From Aurantimicrobium minutum (GTDB lineage Bacteria > Actinomycetota > Actinomycetes > Actinomycetales > Microbacteriaceae), in assembly GCF_029892845.1 (NCBI RefSeq), contig NZ_JARXVT010000003.1:1-64000 (forward strand): DNA of 64,000 bases. The letters are read 5' to 3'. The translations under genes were made by a program, and so were the position numbers. The notes below the pieces were generated by a model. That model saw only the letters and a program-made list of their open reading frames with translations. It had not been told where the DNA came from and made no database searches. Shown in pieces: positions 1 through 8,500 of this stretch. The number at the start of each line of letters is the position of its first letter. The first letter of the stretch is position 1.

Positions 1-3
1 TTG

Positions 4-42
4 AAGGGACTGAGCCCGGTTGACTACCGGACACAGTCCCTT
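4..42. terminator. Long imperfect hairpin at window edge
   Basis: Arms AAGGGACTG (4-12) and CAGTCCCTT (34-42) are perfectly complementary. Inside them, after a 3x3 internal loop, CCGGT (16-20) pairs with ACCGG (26-30) around a 5-nt loop. No long T-run follows on either strand. It may end a gene lying left of the window, or mark the end of the DUF3145 transcript on the minus strand. Its role is inferred. Confidence 0.35.
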
Positions 43-123
43 GCAAACTTAGAAACGACTCCCAATTAGAACTCCCACTTAAGGGGTTCAGTTCATCACG
101 CAGGGGCTTTCTTCGTTTAAGTT

Positions 124-624
124 CTAACCAACTTGGTGCAGCCAGCGGACAGCCGCCATGTCTGAGGCATAACGGAAGACATCAATCTCTGAGTCCCACT
201 CTTCACCTAGAGAGCGCGAGATGCCCGTTCTGAGCAGATCAGCATCATTTCCAGCAAAGTCCAGGACGGCGCGGAGTCTGTTTTCGGTGATAACCATGTT
301 TCCAGCAGCATCCACGGGTGAGTGAAAGAGCCCCAGACTAGGAGTGTGGCACCAACGGCCACCATCTATGCCAGGAGCTGCGTCCTCAGTCACTTCGAAG
401 CGCAACTGCTCCCAGCCCAATAAAGCAGAGGCTATGGCGCTTCCAGAGCCCACTGGGCCCTGCCAGACATACTCGGAGCGCTGTGACCCGATCAGGATGG
501 GCTGTGGGCTCCAGGAGAGTGTGATGCCCTTACCAAGGACACGACTAATAGCCCACTCAACATGTGGGCTTAACGCGCGAGGCGAGGAGTGGATATAAAC
601 CACTCCAGTCGACACAGCAGTCAT
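124..624 (-). CDS. DUF3145 family protein
   Basis: The 166-residue product resembles the actinobacterial DUF3145 family, single-domain cytoplasmic proteins of unknown function found widely in Microbacteriaceae and relatives. It has no signal peptide or membrane segment. It is rich in Trp and in short conserved-looking blocks, such as the stretch near residue 50 containing YVWQGPVG and the end with AAVRWLHQVG. The ATG start is preceded by a purine-rich GGATGAAGAG ribosome site. The gene stands alone, divergent from the PadR-type regulator, and the two share a 175-bp intergenic region. Function cannot be told from sequence; the family assignment is from recognition only. Confidence 0.75.
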   Translation of the reverse strand: MTAVSTGVVYIHSSPRALSPHVEWAISRVLGKGITLSWSPQPILIGSQRSEYVWQGPVGSGSAIASALLGWEQLRFEVTEDAAPGIDGGRWCHTPSLGLFHSPVDAAGNMVITENRLRAVLDFAGNDADLLRTGISRSLGEEWDSEIDVFRYASDMAAVRWLHQVG

Positions 625-776
625 CTCTTCATCCTTTTCTTTGTGGTGCGTCTTCCCCTACGACCACATGGATGCCAGATAACTCTCGAGCGTATTTTGT
701 TGTGGGACTAGTGTGACACAGCCCAGACCCGCATAACAACAAGGGTTTATCCCCTCACAGCGAGTTCTCAGAGTGG

Positions 777-793
777 ACTCTACTCAGTAGAGT
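777..793. promoter_or_regulatory. Perfect 8-1-8 palindrome, putative PadR operator
   Basis: ACTCTACT (777-784), one base, then AGTAGAGT (786-793). It ends 6 bases before the ATG of the PadR-type gene at 800 and covers the place where its ribosome site or promoter start would be. Autorepression through a palindrome near the start is usual for PadR proteins, but this sequence does not match the classic ATGT-N8-ACAT PadR site. Operator function is inferred. Confidence 0.5.
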
Positions 794-799
794 GTTTCC

Positions 800-1348
800 A
801 TGGCCGTTCGCGAAGCACTCCTGGGGATCTTGACCCTGGGCCCCGCATATGGTCTCCAGCTTCATGCAGAACTGGGCGCTCGTGCTCCGCACCGCGCAAG
901 AACTAACGTAGGCCAGGTCTATGGCACCCTCGATCGCCTCAGCACAGCTGGCCTGGTTGCTCACCAAGGCCTCACGGGCGACGGACTCCCCCTCTATGCC
1001 CTGACGGATTCTGGCATCGCAGAAGCTACTTCATGGCTCGACGGTAGCTCGCTCACGGCTCTACCTGAGTGGGTAGATGTGCAGGATGTGGTGCTCATTA
1101 GTTCCAGCGTGAGCGGTCTTCATGCTACTTCGTTGTTGAGCAAGCTAGACGTGTTGCTCGAGCAAAATGACATGAGCACTTCACAAACCACGACACAATC
1201 TCCTGCCCAGCACTTAAACGAACAAGCTAACCAGCGATACCGCGAAGCGGTGTCGTCTTGGCTAGCTGACGTTCAGGCAGCAGTCATCCAACCACAGCCT
1301 GGATATGCGATTGGACGGCCCAAACGTGGCCGTCCCGCCAAGTCTTAG
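800..1348 (+). CDS. PadR-family transcriptional regulator
   Basis: The 182-residue protein begins with a typical PadR winged helix (about residues 4-80). It has the ALLGIL-LGPAYGLQLHAEL opening helices, then VGQVYGTLDRLSTAGLV as recognition helix and YALTDSG as the wing. A C-terminal region of about 90 residues, probably helical, would serve dimerisation. PadR proteins repress genes for stress or drug response, often their own and a neighbouring transporter. Here no transporter is adjacent; the neighbours are DUF3145 (divergent) and DUF1684 (convergent, 4-bp overlap at the stops). The palindrome at 777-793 suggests autoregulation. No clear Shine-Dalgarno is present. The C-terminus is basic (GRPKRGRPAKS), like an AT-hook tail. 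Confidence 0.85.
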   Translation: MAVREALLGILTLGPAYGLQLHAELGARAPHRARTNVGQVYGTLDRLSTAGLVAHQGLTGDGLPLYALTDSGIAEATSWLDGSSLTALPEWVDVQDVVLISSSVSGLHATSLLSKLDVLLEQNDMSTSQTTTQSPAQHLNEQANQRYREAVSSWLADVQAAVIQPQPGYAIGRPKRGRPAKS

Positions 1349-2244
1349 TGAAGTAGTTCGCCTGCCTTGTTGAGAACGTTCTTCTCCCCTGCTTCAACAG
1401 CAAAAGGAAAACGGTTCTCAGCCGGAGGCATTGGGCAGTTGAAGTTGTAGCTAAATGCACACGGGGGCAAATAAGCACGGTTGAAGTCCAGCGTGATGGT
1501 GCCATCCGGGTTGGGAGCAACCATGAGGAAACGGCCCACGCTATAGCTCACAGGCCCTGAGGTGGCATCCGAAAACACAATCATGAGAGCACGGCCCTCT
1601 TTGAACGCAGAAGGTGCGTATTCGACGCCTTCGATGGTGAAACGAATGTCACCAGGAATCACCTTGTCACGGCTAGCTCCCTGATCTTTGAGGTGTGACA
1701 CCTCAACAGCACGGCCACCGTCAATGGGAGTGAAGGTTCCGGTGACTACCCAGTCAGGGTTGTAGTCAAAGGCATCTATGGAGCCAAAGTTTTGTAGATC
1801 ATCTGAGTTCGTGTCCCATACGCGAAGTGCATATTTGCCATCTTCACCCTTGATGATGGTTCCTGATTTTGTCTCGTCAAAAATAATCGTGGACGCAATC
1901 TCTGCATCTTTGCCCGTGACAACCACGGTTCCGTCAACAAGAGCTCCATCGACAAAGATGTTGTCAGCTGCTACAGCAGTGAGCTGAACACCCTTCTCGC
2001 CTTCAGGAAGTGCAGACCAGAGACCGTTGACTCCCCAGACACTCTCAGTTTCCCCGGGAGCGCCATAGAACCATTGTGTGTTGACCAGTGCCAGTGAGCC
2101 TTGAGGCAGCAGAGCCATCTCATGACGACGGCTCCGGAAATAGGCATATGCCTCTTCAGGAGTCTGTGGAGCGGGAGTCGTTGAGGATGCTGATTCAGTC
2201 ACGTATTCAGAGTAGTTTGCTGATCCGGCATTGCCCGGAAACAC
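1345..2244 (-). CDS. DUF1684 family protein
   Basis: About 299 residues. The C-terminal hallmark of DUF1684 is plain: a FNRAYLPPCAFSYNF segment followed by CPMPPAENRFPFAVEAGEK. The function of this family is unknown. The start is uncertain. GTG at 2244 gives the first in-frame initiation codon, but no ribosome site precedes it, and the frame is open back to the histidine kinase stop at 2269. In another frame a GTG overlapping that stop would encode VTTVIILSGC, which resembles a lipobox but soon meets a stop, so a small frameshift or a divergent N-terminus is possible. The stop overlaps that of the PadR-type gene by 4 bp. Confidence 0.8.
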   Translation of the reverse strand: MFPGNAGSANYSEYVTESASSTTPAPQTPEEAYAYFRSRRHEMALLPQGSLALVNTQWFYGAPGETESVWGVNGLWSALPEGEKGVQLTAVAADNIFVDGALVDGTVVVTGKDAEIASTIIFDETKSGTIIKGEDGKYALRVWDTNSDDLQNFGSIDAFDYNPDWVVTGTFTPIDGGRAVEVSHLKDQGASRDKVIPGDIRFTIEGVEYAPSAFKEGRALMIVFSDATSGPVSYSVGRFLMVAPNPDGTITLDFNRAYLPPCAFSYNFNCPMPPAENRFPFAVEAGEKNVLNKAGELLH

Positions 2245-2268
2245 ACCCAGAAAGAATGATGACTGTGG

Positions 2269-4089
2269 TCACTTCTCCTGAGAAACAGAAGGGGTAGCAG
2301 TCAGTGAAATAGGCAACCAAACAGTGAGTTTCACCCCGCGTGTAAAGTTCTCAAGTTTGTAGTCGAGTGCAACGCTCTTGAGGAAAGCTGAGCCCAAACC
2401 GTTTTGTGTTTCAGAGGTCAAACGCTCACCGTTGTTGGTCATCGCGACCTGCAAAATTCCCGGCTGTGGAGAAGAGAGGATTGCTGTTGTTTCTGAGGAG
2501 CGTCCATGTTTGAGTGAATTATTTTGGAATTCGCTCAATACATCTTCCAGCACGCCCATCGCAACAGAATCGTTTTCAACCTGAGCCGACGTCTCGGCAG
2601 AGGCCGTGTATCTCATCGTGATGATTCCGGCCCAATTGTCGTTGATTCTTTGAATGATTGACGCCAAGGTGAAGTCGCGAGTAGCGGTGGAACCAAAATT
2701 GATGCTGCGGCTAATCAGATCTTTGACTTCTGGCAGTGCGTCAGTTGCAGAATCAGGGTTCGCATCAATACTCGCTTTGAGTTTGAGAGCTGCCGCAAGC
2801 AGGGTTGCCTGAACATCATTGTGCAAGGTCAGGGCAAGACTCTTTTGGTCAAGCCACAGTTCTGATTGGATTCGTGCGTTTTGCCACGCTAATTCATCAT
2901 TGATTCGGCTGATTTCAACCAGCATTTCTATACGGGCTGTTCTCATACCTGCTGAAGAAGCAATGAGCCAACCCAGCACGAAGCCCAGTAGAGAGCCATA
3001 CAGGATTGTTTCACTAATAACCGACTCTTGGACTACATCTGAATTGAGCGCAACTTGAACAAAGAAAATTGCAGGAACCGCATACACAATCGAAATCAAG
3101 ACAACGCGAATGAACAGCGGTATCGATGACAAATGCGGAGCTAAGAATTTTCGAGCCAGTGCATTTGTTGCATAAATAAACACCAAAGCTAAGGTCCACT
3201 GCGCGATATACATCAGCCTGAGGTCAAGAAAAACAGATGGTAGAGAAAGCAGGGCTGCCATCACAGTAAGCAAGCCTGGTCGAAATGGTGCAGCAAGTGA
3301 ACTTTTTCTAATCACGGTTGTAATCGGAACCCGAGGAGATTGAGCTTCTAACTGGTTTGCGCTGAGCATCAAAGGATTTTCAAATAATGAGTGACTGAGC
3401 GGGCGAACAACTTCTTCAGCCACTGAAAAGAGATTTTGAATAATCAACGGAAACTGAGGAGTCAGTTTTTCAGTTTCAGAGAGTGTGCTTTTGAGAGCAA
3501 GTGAAAGTTGTTCACGAGTAGTTTTGATGAGCTGATCCCGTGCACGAACCAAGTTATCGAGAGATGCTTCGATTACCGATCTCAGTCGAAAACGTTGGAT
3601 TGCAAGCTCTTTATATGATTCGCGATAGATTGCTGAATCATTAACTACCGTTGAAACGAGTGCAAAAACAATAATTCCGGTGGTGAGCGCTGCAACAATT
3701 CGAAATCCCCATTGGGGATTCGTTTCCAGTCCAGACGCCTCAGCAAATACTTGAATCAATACCGCCCTGACAAGCTCAGTCGTGGCATAAAGGATGCCAA
3801 TGAGCCAGGTACGAAGTTTTCCAAGTTGTCGCACCGAAGCATTGATGATTGCACCGAGAACCGTGAAATAGAGTCCAGCAACAATCAACGCGGCTGCGGA
3901 AGACCGCAGCAGAATCAAACGCGCTTCAGGCTCATCTGAAATCCCAGAACTAGAAATGTTCAACGAGAGCAAGAAAAGGATGGGCCACACAATGGTTTGT
4001 GAGGTGGCTTTGTATCCACCAAATCTAAAACTTCGACCGCTGAGTTCCGATTCTTGAAACACGCTTTCGGAAATACGAGGGCTAGTCAC
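2269..4089 (-). CDS. Membrane sensor histidine kinase (NarL-type partner)
   Basis: I place the start at GTG 4089, which overlaps the response-regulator stop by 8 bp and gives 606 residues; the frame is open further upstream, but only inside the regulator gene. The N-terminal two thirds carries several hydrophobic helices in two groups (about residues 25-180 and 285-400), separated by a soluble helical stretch. A coiled-coil-like linker follows, then a dimerisation/phosphoacceptor region with TLHNDVQ, which fits HisKA_3-type kinases. The C-terminal ATPase domain has an N-box (QNNSLKHG) and a GLGSAFLKSV glycine box. The usual acidic residue of the first glycine box seems to be Asn (TNNGERL), which could lower activity. 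The signal sensed is unknown. It pairs with the regulator encoded just upstream. Confidence 0.8.
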   Translation of the reverse strand: MTSPRISESVFQESELSGRSFRFGGYKATSQTIVWPILFLLSLNISSSGISDEPEARLILLRSSAAALIVAGLYFTVLGAIINASVRQLGKLRTWLIGILYATTELVRAVLIQVFAEASGLETNPQWGFRIVAALTTGIIVFALVSTVVNDSAIYRESYKELAIQRFRLRSVIEASLDNLVRARDQLIKTTREQLSLALKSTLSETEKLTPQFPLIIQNLFSVAEEVVRPLSHSLFENPLMLSANQLEAQSPRVPITTVIRKSSLAAPFRPGLLTVMAALLSLPSVFLDLRLMYIAQWTLALVFIYATNALARKFLAPHLSSIPLFIRVVLISIVYAVPAIFFVQVALNSDVVQESVISETILYGSLLGFVLGWLIASSAGMRTARIEMLVEISRINDELAWQNARIQSELWLDQKSLALTLHNDVQATLLAAALKLKASIDANPDSATDALPEVKDLISRSINFGSTATRDFTLASIIQRINDNWAGIITMRYTASAETSAQVENDSVAMGVLEDVLSEFQNNSLKHGRSSETTAILSSPQPGILQVAMTNNGERLTSETQNGLGSAFLKSVALDYKLENFTRGVKLTVWLPISLTATPSVSQEK

Positions 4090-4765
4090 TAAATGTCCGT
4101 GAAAGTGCCGACGGCCTTGTGGTGTCCTGTAAGAACTCCAACACCGCAGCAACACGTGCATTCTTCCCCTCAGGAATGCCCAGCGCGTCATAGATTGCAA
4201 TGAGGTGGTTTCCCACCGAGTTCACTGCAATTCCTAGGTCATTTGCAATTGTCTGGTTGCTGTCCCCCCGGGCAACCGAACGGATAACTTCAAACTGTCT
4301 GTTTGTCAGTGAACCAATACCCGTACCAGGCCGTGCCTGAGAGCGATTAATCAGAGTTGGATCAATAACGGTTTCGCCTCGTGAAGTCGAACGAATTGCA
4401 GAAGCAAGCGAATCAATTGACTTCGTTGAACTCTTGGTGAGGTAGCTCCAGCCTGCGCGGACGTCCTGCGGCAGACCGAGAATAAGTTCAAGCATGTCTC
4501 TGTCTGAAAGCAACACAATTCCCAAGTTGGGATTGCGCCTGCGCATGGTGATTCCCAAACCAACACCATTGCCGTCCGGGAGCTCAATGTCCAAAATCAC
4601 GACGTCAAGGTTCTCGGGTTCAAACCACTTCTTTGCCTCAGTTACGTTGTCAGCGGTTGCAATGACATCAAAGTCTGCAACTTGTTCCAGGGCAGAGCTC
4701 ATCAACTGCAGGAAGAGACTGTGGTCTTCTACAATTCCAATACGTAATGGCTTTACTGAGTTCAC
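4082..4765 (-). CDS. NarL/FixJ-family response regulator
   Basis: 227 residues with the classic two domains. The receiver domain (about 7-125) has the acidic pocket VEDHS, the phosphorylation site Asp in VILDIELP and the conserved Lys in YLTKSS. The LuxR-type helix-turn-helix (about 150-215) contains LTNRQFEVIRSVARG and NQTIANDLGIAVNSVGNHL. The start is a GTG. It is co-transcribed with, and overlaps by 8 bp, the membrane histidine kinase downstream, so the pair is a two-component system. The 134-bp gap before it holds a small palindrome (4854-4866). Targets are unknown; the neighbouring TetR/large-membrane-protein genes are obvious candidates, by inference only. Confidence 0.9.
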   Translation of the reverse strand: MNSVKPLRIGIVEDHSLFLQLMSSALEQVADFDVIATADNVTEAKKWFEPENLDVVILDIELPDGNGVGLGITMRRRNPNLGIVLLSDRDMLELILGLPQDVRAGWSYLTKSSTKSIDSLASAIRSTSRGETVIDPTLINRSQARPGTGIGSLTNRQFEVIRSVARGDSNQTIANDLGIAVNSVGNHLIAIYDALGIPEGKNARVAAVLEFLQDTTRPSALSRTFSD

Positions 4766-4853
4766 GCTCTAAGTATCCGTCAGGCTCTAAGGGGTTTTTC
4801 CCTTGTTTTGGGTGACATCGCAAAAATAGTTTTGGGGAAATATTCGCTCGACC

Positions 4854-4866
4854 CTAACAATGTTAG
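4854..4866. promoter_or_regulatory. Perfect 6-1-6 palindrome upstream of the response regulator
   Basis: CTAACA (4854-4859), A, TGTTAG (4861-4866), about 90 bp upstream of the response-regulator start and just past the end of the TetR gene. It could be an operator for the TetR protein or for the regulator itself. Short palindromes also arise by chance, so this is weak. Confidence 0.3.
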
Positions 4867-4899
4867 CCTTGAAATTATGCGGAATTATGGACTTTTTTT

Positions 4900-5508
4900 T
4901 TATTTCTGAGGTCCGCACAGGGTCGACACCGTCACATCAACTGCAATCTTGTCCCAGGCAGCTGCGGAGCACTGAGTTGGATCAATTTCGTAGACCAAAC
5001 GACCGTTAACCATCCCGGTGTACCACACTGAAAACGCCATCGTGTCGAGCTCAGGAAGAACCCAGCCTTGGGCCTGTGCATAGGTCAACGTGGAATCCAA
5101 GAGTAGGTGTGATTCACGCTGAGCTTGTGCCACAGCCTCTTTGAGTTCCGGACGAGACATTGCACTTCCCAGAACATCAGCTCTGACGGCTCGCACCGAC
5201 TGGCGATCATCCGCAAAAACTGCTGTCGTCACCGTTCTAATTGTTTCGATGAAAGCATCACGCGATACACATTGGTGGACGAGGCGGTCAAATACTTCAG
5301 TTAATTCAAGAAGGCCACGGATGTAACGCTTCGCCTGCGCGGCTTCAACAAGACCATCTCTGTTACCAAAATAGTGATACACAGAGGGTTCTTTCACCCC
5401 AGCACGAGCTGAAACGTCACGCACCTTGAGAGCTTTGACTCCACCTTGATCAATCACGAAAACAGCAGCATCAAGAAGACGAGCTCGAGTGTTTGCAGCT
5501 TCAGGCAT
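4900..5508 (-). CDS. TetR-family transcriptional regulator
   Basis: 202 residues. The N-terminal TetR_N helix-turn-helix (about 5-55) reads TRARLLDAAVFVIDQGG then VRDVSARAGVKEPSVYHYFG, a textbook recognition helix. The remaining ligand/dimer domain is helical and gives no hint of the ligand. It lies 19 bp downstream of the large membrane-protein gene in the same orientation, so the two are probably transcribed together and the regulator may control that gene. The stop lies by an A-run on the minus strand. No Shine-Dalgarno of note precedes the ATG. Confidence 0.9.
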   Translation of the reverse strand: MPEAANTRARLLDAAVFVIDQGGVKALKVRDVSARAGVKEPSVYHYFGNRDGLVEAAQAKRYIRGLLELTEVFDRLVHQCVSRDAFIETIRTVTTAVFADDRQSVRAVRADVLGSAMSRPELKEAVAQAQRESHLLLDSTLTYAQAQGWVLPELDTMAFSVWYTGMVNGRLVYEIDPTQCSAAAWDKIAVDVTVSTLCGPQK

Positions 5509-5527
5509 CTGCCCAGCTTAGAGTTGC

Positions 5528-8500
5528 CTAGGCAATTCCCATTAATCGCAAAGCGACAATCAGAATCAGTACGCCGCCAAATCGGAAAATCAATGGATTC
5601 TTCTGGGAGAAACGAACTTCATCTGGCGTGGCACCATGTCGACCGAGAAGTCCCAAGAGTGCGATTACCAAAATGGGCAATGGCAAGAGAACCATGTTCC
5701 AGGCTGCGAAAGCCGGGTTGGCGCCAATGAATGCCATCACAATCATTGCAGAAGCAGCTGAAACAAACAGGGTGAACACCAGGCCCGGCATTCCCTGTGG
5801 CATCACTCGCCACAACACAACACTGTTGGGGAATGAATCACTAAATTTCGCCAAAATCGTGGGTAACAAGAAGAAGAATGATCCAACATAAACTTGCCAG
5901 ACTTCACCCGACAAAGCTCCTGTGAGGAAAACCCACATTCCGTAGGACATGACCAAGGACGCCCACTGTTGAATAGCGGGTGGATCTGGCAGCAAAGACG
6001 GGTTGATCGAGTTCAATCGTGCGGGGAAAGCTTTGGTAGCAAATTCCTCGAAAATCACGCGAACTATCGCAGCTGCCGCAACATAAATTCCAAATGCTGC
6101 AACGTGGTTTGCAACTGGAAGAGTCAACCCTGCCAGTGCGGGGAGGACTGTCACCGCGGTAGTAACTGAAACCCCAGCCATCACCGGAGCAATGACGAAG
6201 TCGGTTGCCCTGTCCCACACTCCAACAAAACCTGGAACAGTGTCCTTGCGCAAAGCCCTGAACGCAGTCATGAGCAGAGCAGGACCCATCGAGATGAAGA
6301 GCACACCGAAATACATTCTGAGATCAGAAGCCTGTATGTGTTCCTGCGCAGTTAGAAGAGAGATAGCAATGAATACTGCTGCTCCCATAAATCCAGCAAA
6401 GGCGTCAAACACGCCGATCAGGGCAATTGCGAGGAACATGCCCCATTGAGGAGGGAGAAGTTGGCCGTGATTCGACACTGCCGACATAACTGCCACAGCA
6501 CTGGATGCCACCGGCAACAGAAGTGACATTGATCCGGTCATGGCGCGCAAATATGCACCATCAATGATTAATTTCGCAAACATTGGGCTGAATCTCGCAG
6601 CCTTGACTGCACTGTCATGGCTAAATCGATCCAAGAATACGAACAAAGCACTTCCGAATATCGGGAGTTTGTCTCCCCACGCAGAGCGACTAATTGTAAT
6701 CACATCTTCAGAAGCTTCGAGCCCTTCTAGCTCTGCTCCCCCGTCGGAGGAACCTGACTCTCCACCTGTGGGAGCTTCTCCTGCCGAGCCGGCAGAACCA
6801 CCAGCAGTCGCAGCAGCAACACCGCCAGCTAATGAGACGGCCATAACTAGAGCACCGCTAAGTGCCGCGACACTCTCCGGGCTACCCAGAGGATCAAAAG
6901 CTTCTACTGGGGCAGAATCGTCACCGCTTGCCCCAATTGCCGGATTGGCTACAGCAGCAGAGGGGTCGGTGATGATGCTTGGTGGAGCAAAGGCAGCATT
7001 CAATAACGCAGCAACAGCCGCAGCAGGATCGCTGAGTGCGTTGAGAAGAGTGTCAGATAGAGAAGGTGGAGATTTTGGCGTCTTGTCACTCTTTGCTGCA
7101 GCGGCAGCAGGTGCTGCAGCAGGCACAACTGGAGGAACGATTGCAGGTGGTTCCTCCACTACTGGTGGAGGTGAAACAACTTCGCCTGTGGAAGTCTCAA
7201 CCGTGATTGAAGGAGGCGGAGCTGCAACCATCCTGGTTGCGATTGTGAAATTAAACGGAACGCCATTTAGTTCCAAAGGAACAACAGTATTTGAAGCAAC
7301 GTTCTGCGAATTGATCACACTTGCATTTGGCACTAACGTCCACTGGCCTGTTGTTGACTTGAAATACAGAGTGCCGAGGGAAGCAATAACTTTGCGGTCA
7401 TAGGTAATTCCGGAGAACGTAGAGGAAACCGTAGTTGCGTTTTGAGCGGAATACAGAAGTGCAGAATCACCATCTGTTCCACCAAAATTGCCAGCTACAT
7501 TCGCGAAGGTGTCTTGGACCCCTTCGGTATTGTCCAGTTGCATAGAGCTATCGACCGGAACTGCAGGATCGTCGTTGAGAGTGAAGTTCACTGTCTGAGT
7601 TGCAGTCGCGGAGGGTGTGCTCCCGGTACCGATTTGATAGCGAATTGTTTTTGAGGAAGAAGGGTTGACTGCCGAACTTTGGTACTTCACTGCTTTGAAC
7701 AAATTGGCAACCCAAGTTGACGAAAGAGGCGGTGAAAGTTCAAACATGTCGAGTTTTACATCTGTTTGCAGTCGAGAAACGGTGGCACTTGGCCACAACG
7801 CACCCGCAGTAATTGCAAGCTTGAATCGCCCGGTAGTAGGAACAGAGATGCTGTAGTTGTCAGCCCAGTTCTCACCTTGATCCATAACAGCATGCCCAAC
7901 AGAAACAAATTTCTGTGTTGAAACATCGACTAGGCCCACCCACATAGCAACATCTGCAGTAGACGAACAAGAAGTACATAAGTTTCGGTGAGTAAACGAA
8001 ACCCTATCGCCAGCTGTGGCATTAAATTCAGGGCTTGTAACACCTGCACCACGAATAGATCCTCCGCCACTGGGAAGACCAGTTGCAGACATATCAAGAT
8101 ATATCGCAAGTGAATTGTTAAAACGACCAGGGCTCGTTCGGATGACAGAGCTATTGGTCAGTGAGGTGAACGTCGAGTTGGTGAATAGGGACGATGGTCC
8201 ACCACCGATGCCAGACCATCTACCCAATAGTTCAAAAGTGATCCCACCGGAGGGAATATAAGTTTCTCCGAACGTAGAGGCAGAGGTTGAGTTGACCGGG
8301 TTGGAATTTGTCCAACCTGCCCAAGCAGATGAGTAATTCGCAGAAGGAATGGTGTCAAAGGTGTCAAGGTTGATTTTCAAAGCGGTAGCCTGACCACCTG
8401 CAAGCGTTGAATCTATCTGACCGATTCGTCGAGCGAACAGTCCGTCGCCCACATAGACCAATGAGCCAACGACGCTCACAGCTCCTGATGTAATTACTGG

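Noticed and set aside
4891-4901. Run of T on the plus strand near the TetR gene end
   Set aside because: No hairpin precedes it on the plus strand, and on the minus strand, where the genes are read, it is an A-run, so it is not a terminator for TetR.
6540-7403. 287-codon open frame opposite the membrane chimera
   Set aside because: It mirrors the Ala/Pro-rich linker and low-complexity DNA on the other strand; the real gene has a signal peptide, ribosome site and coherent domains.
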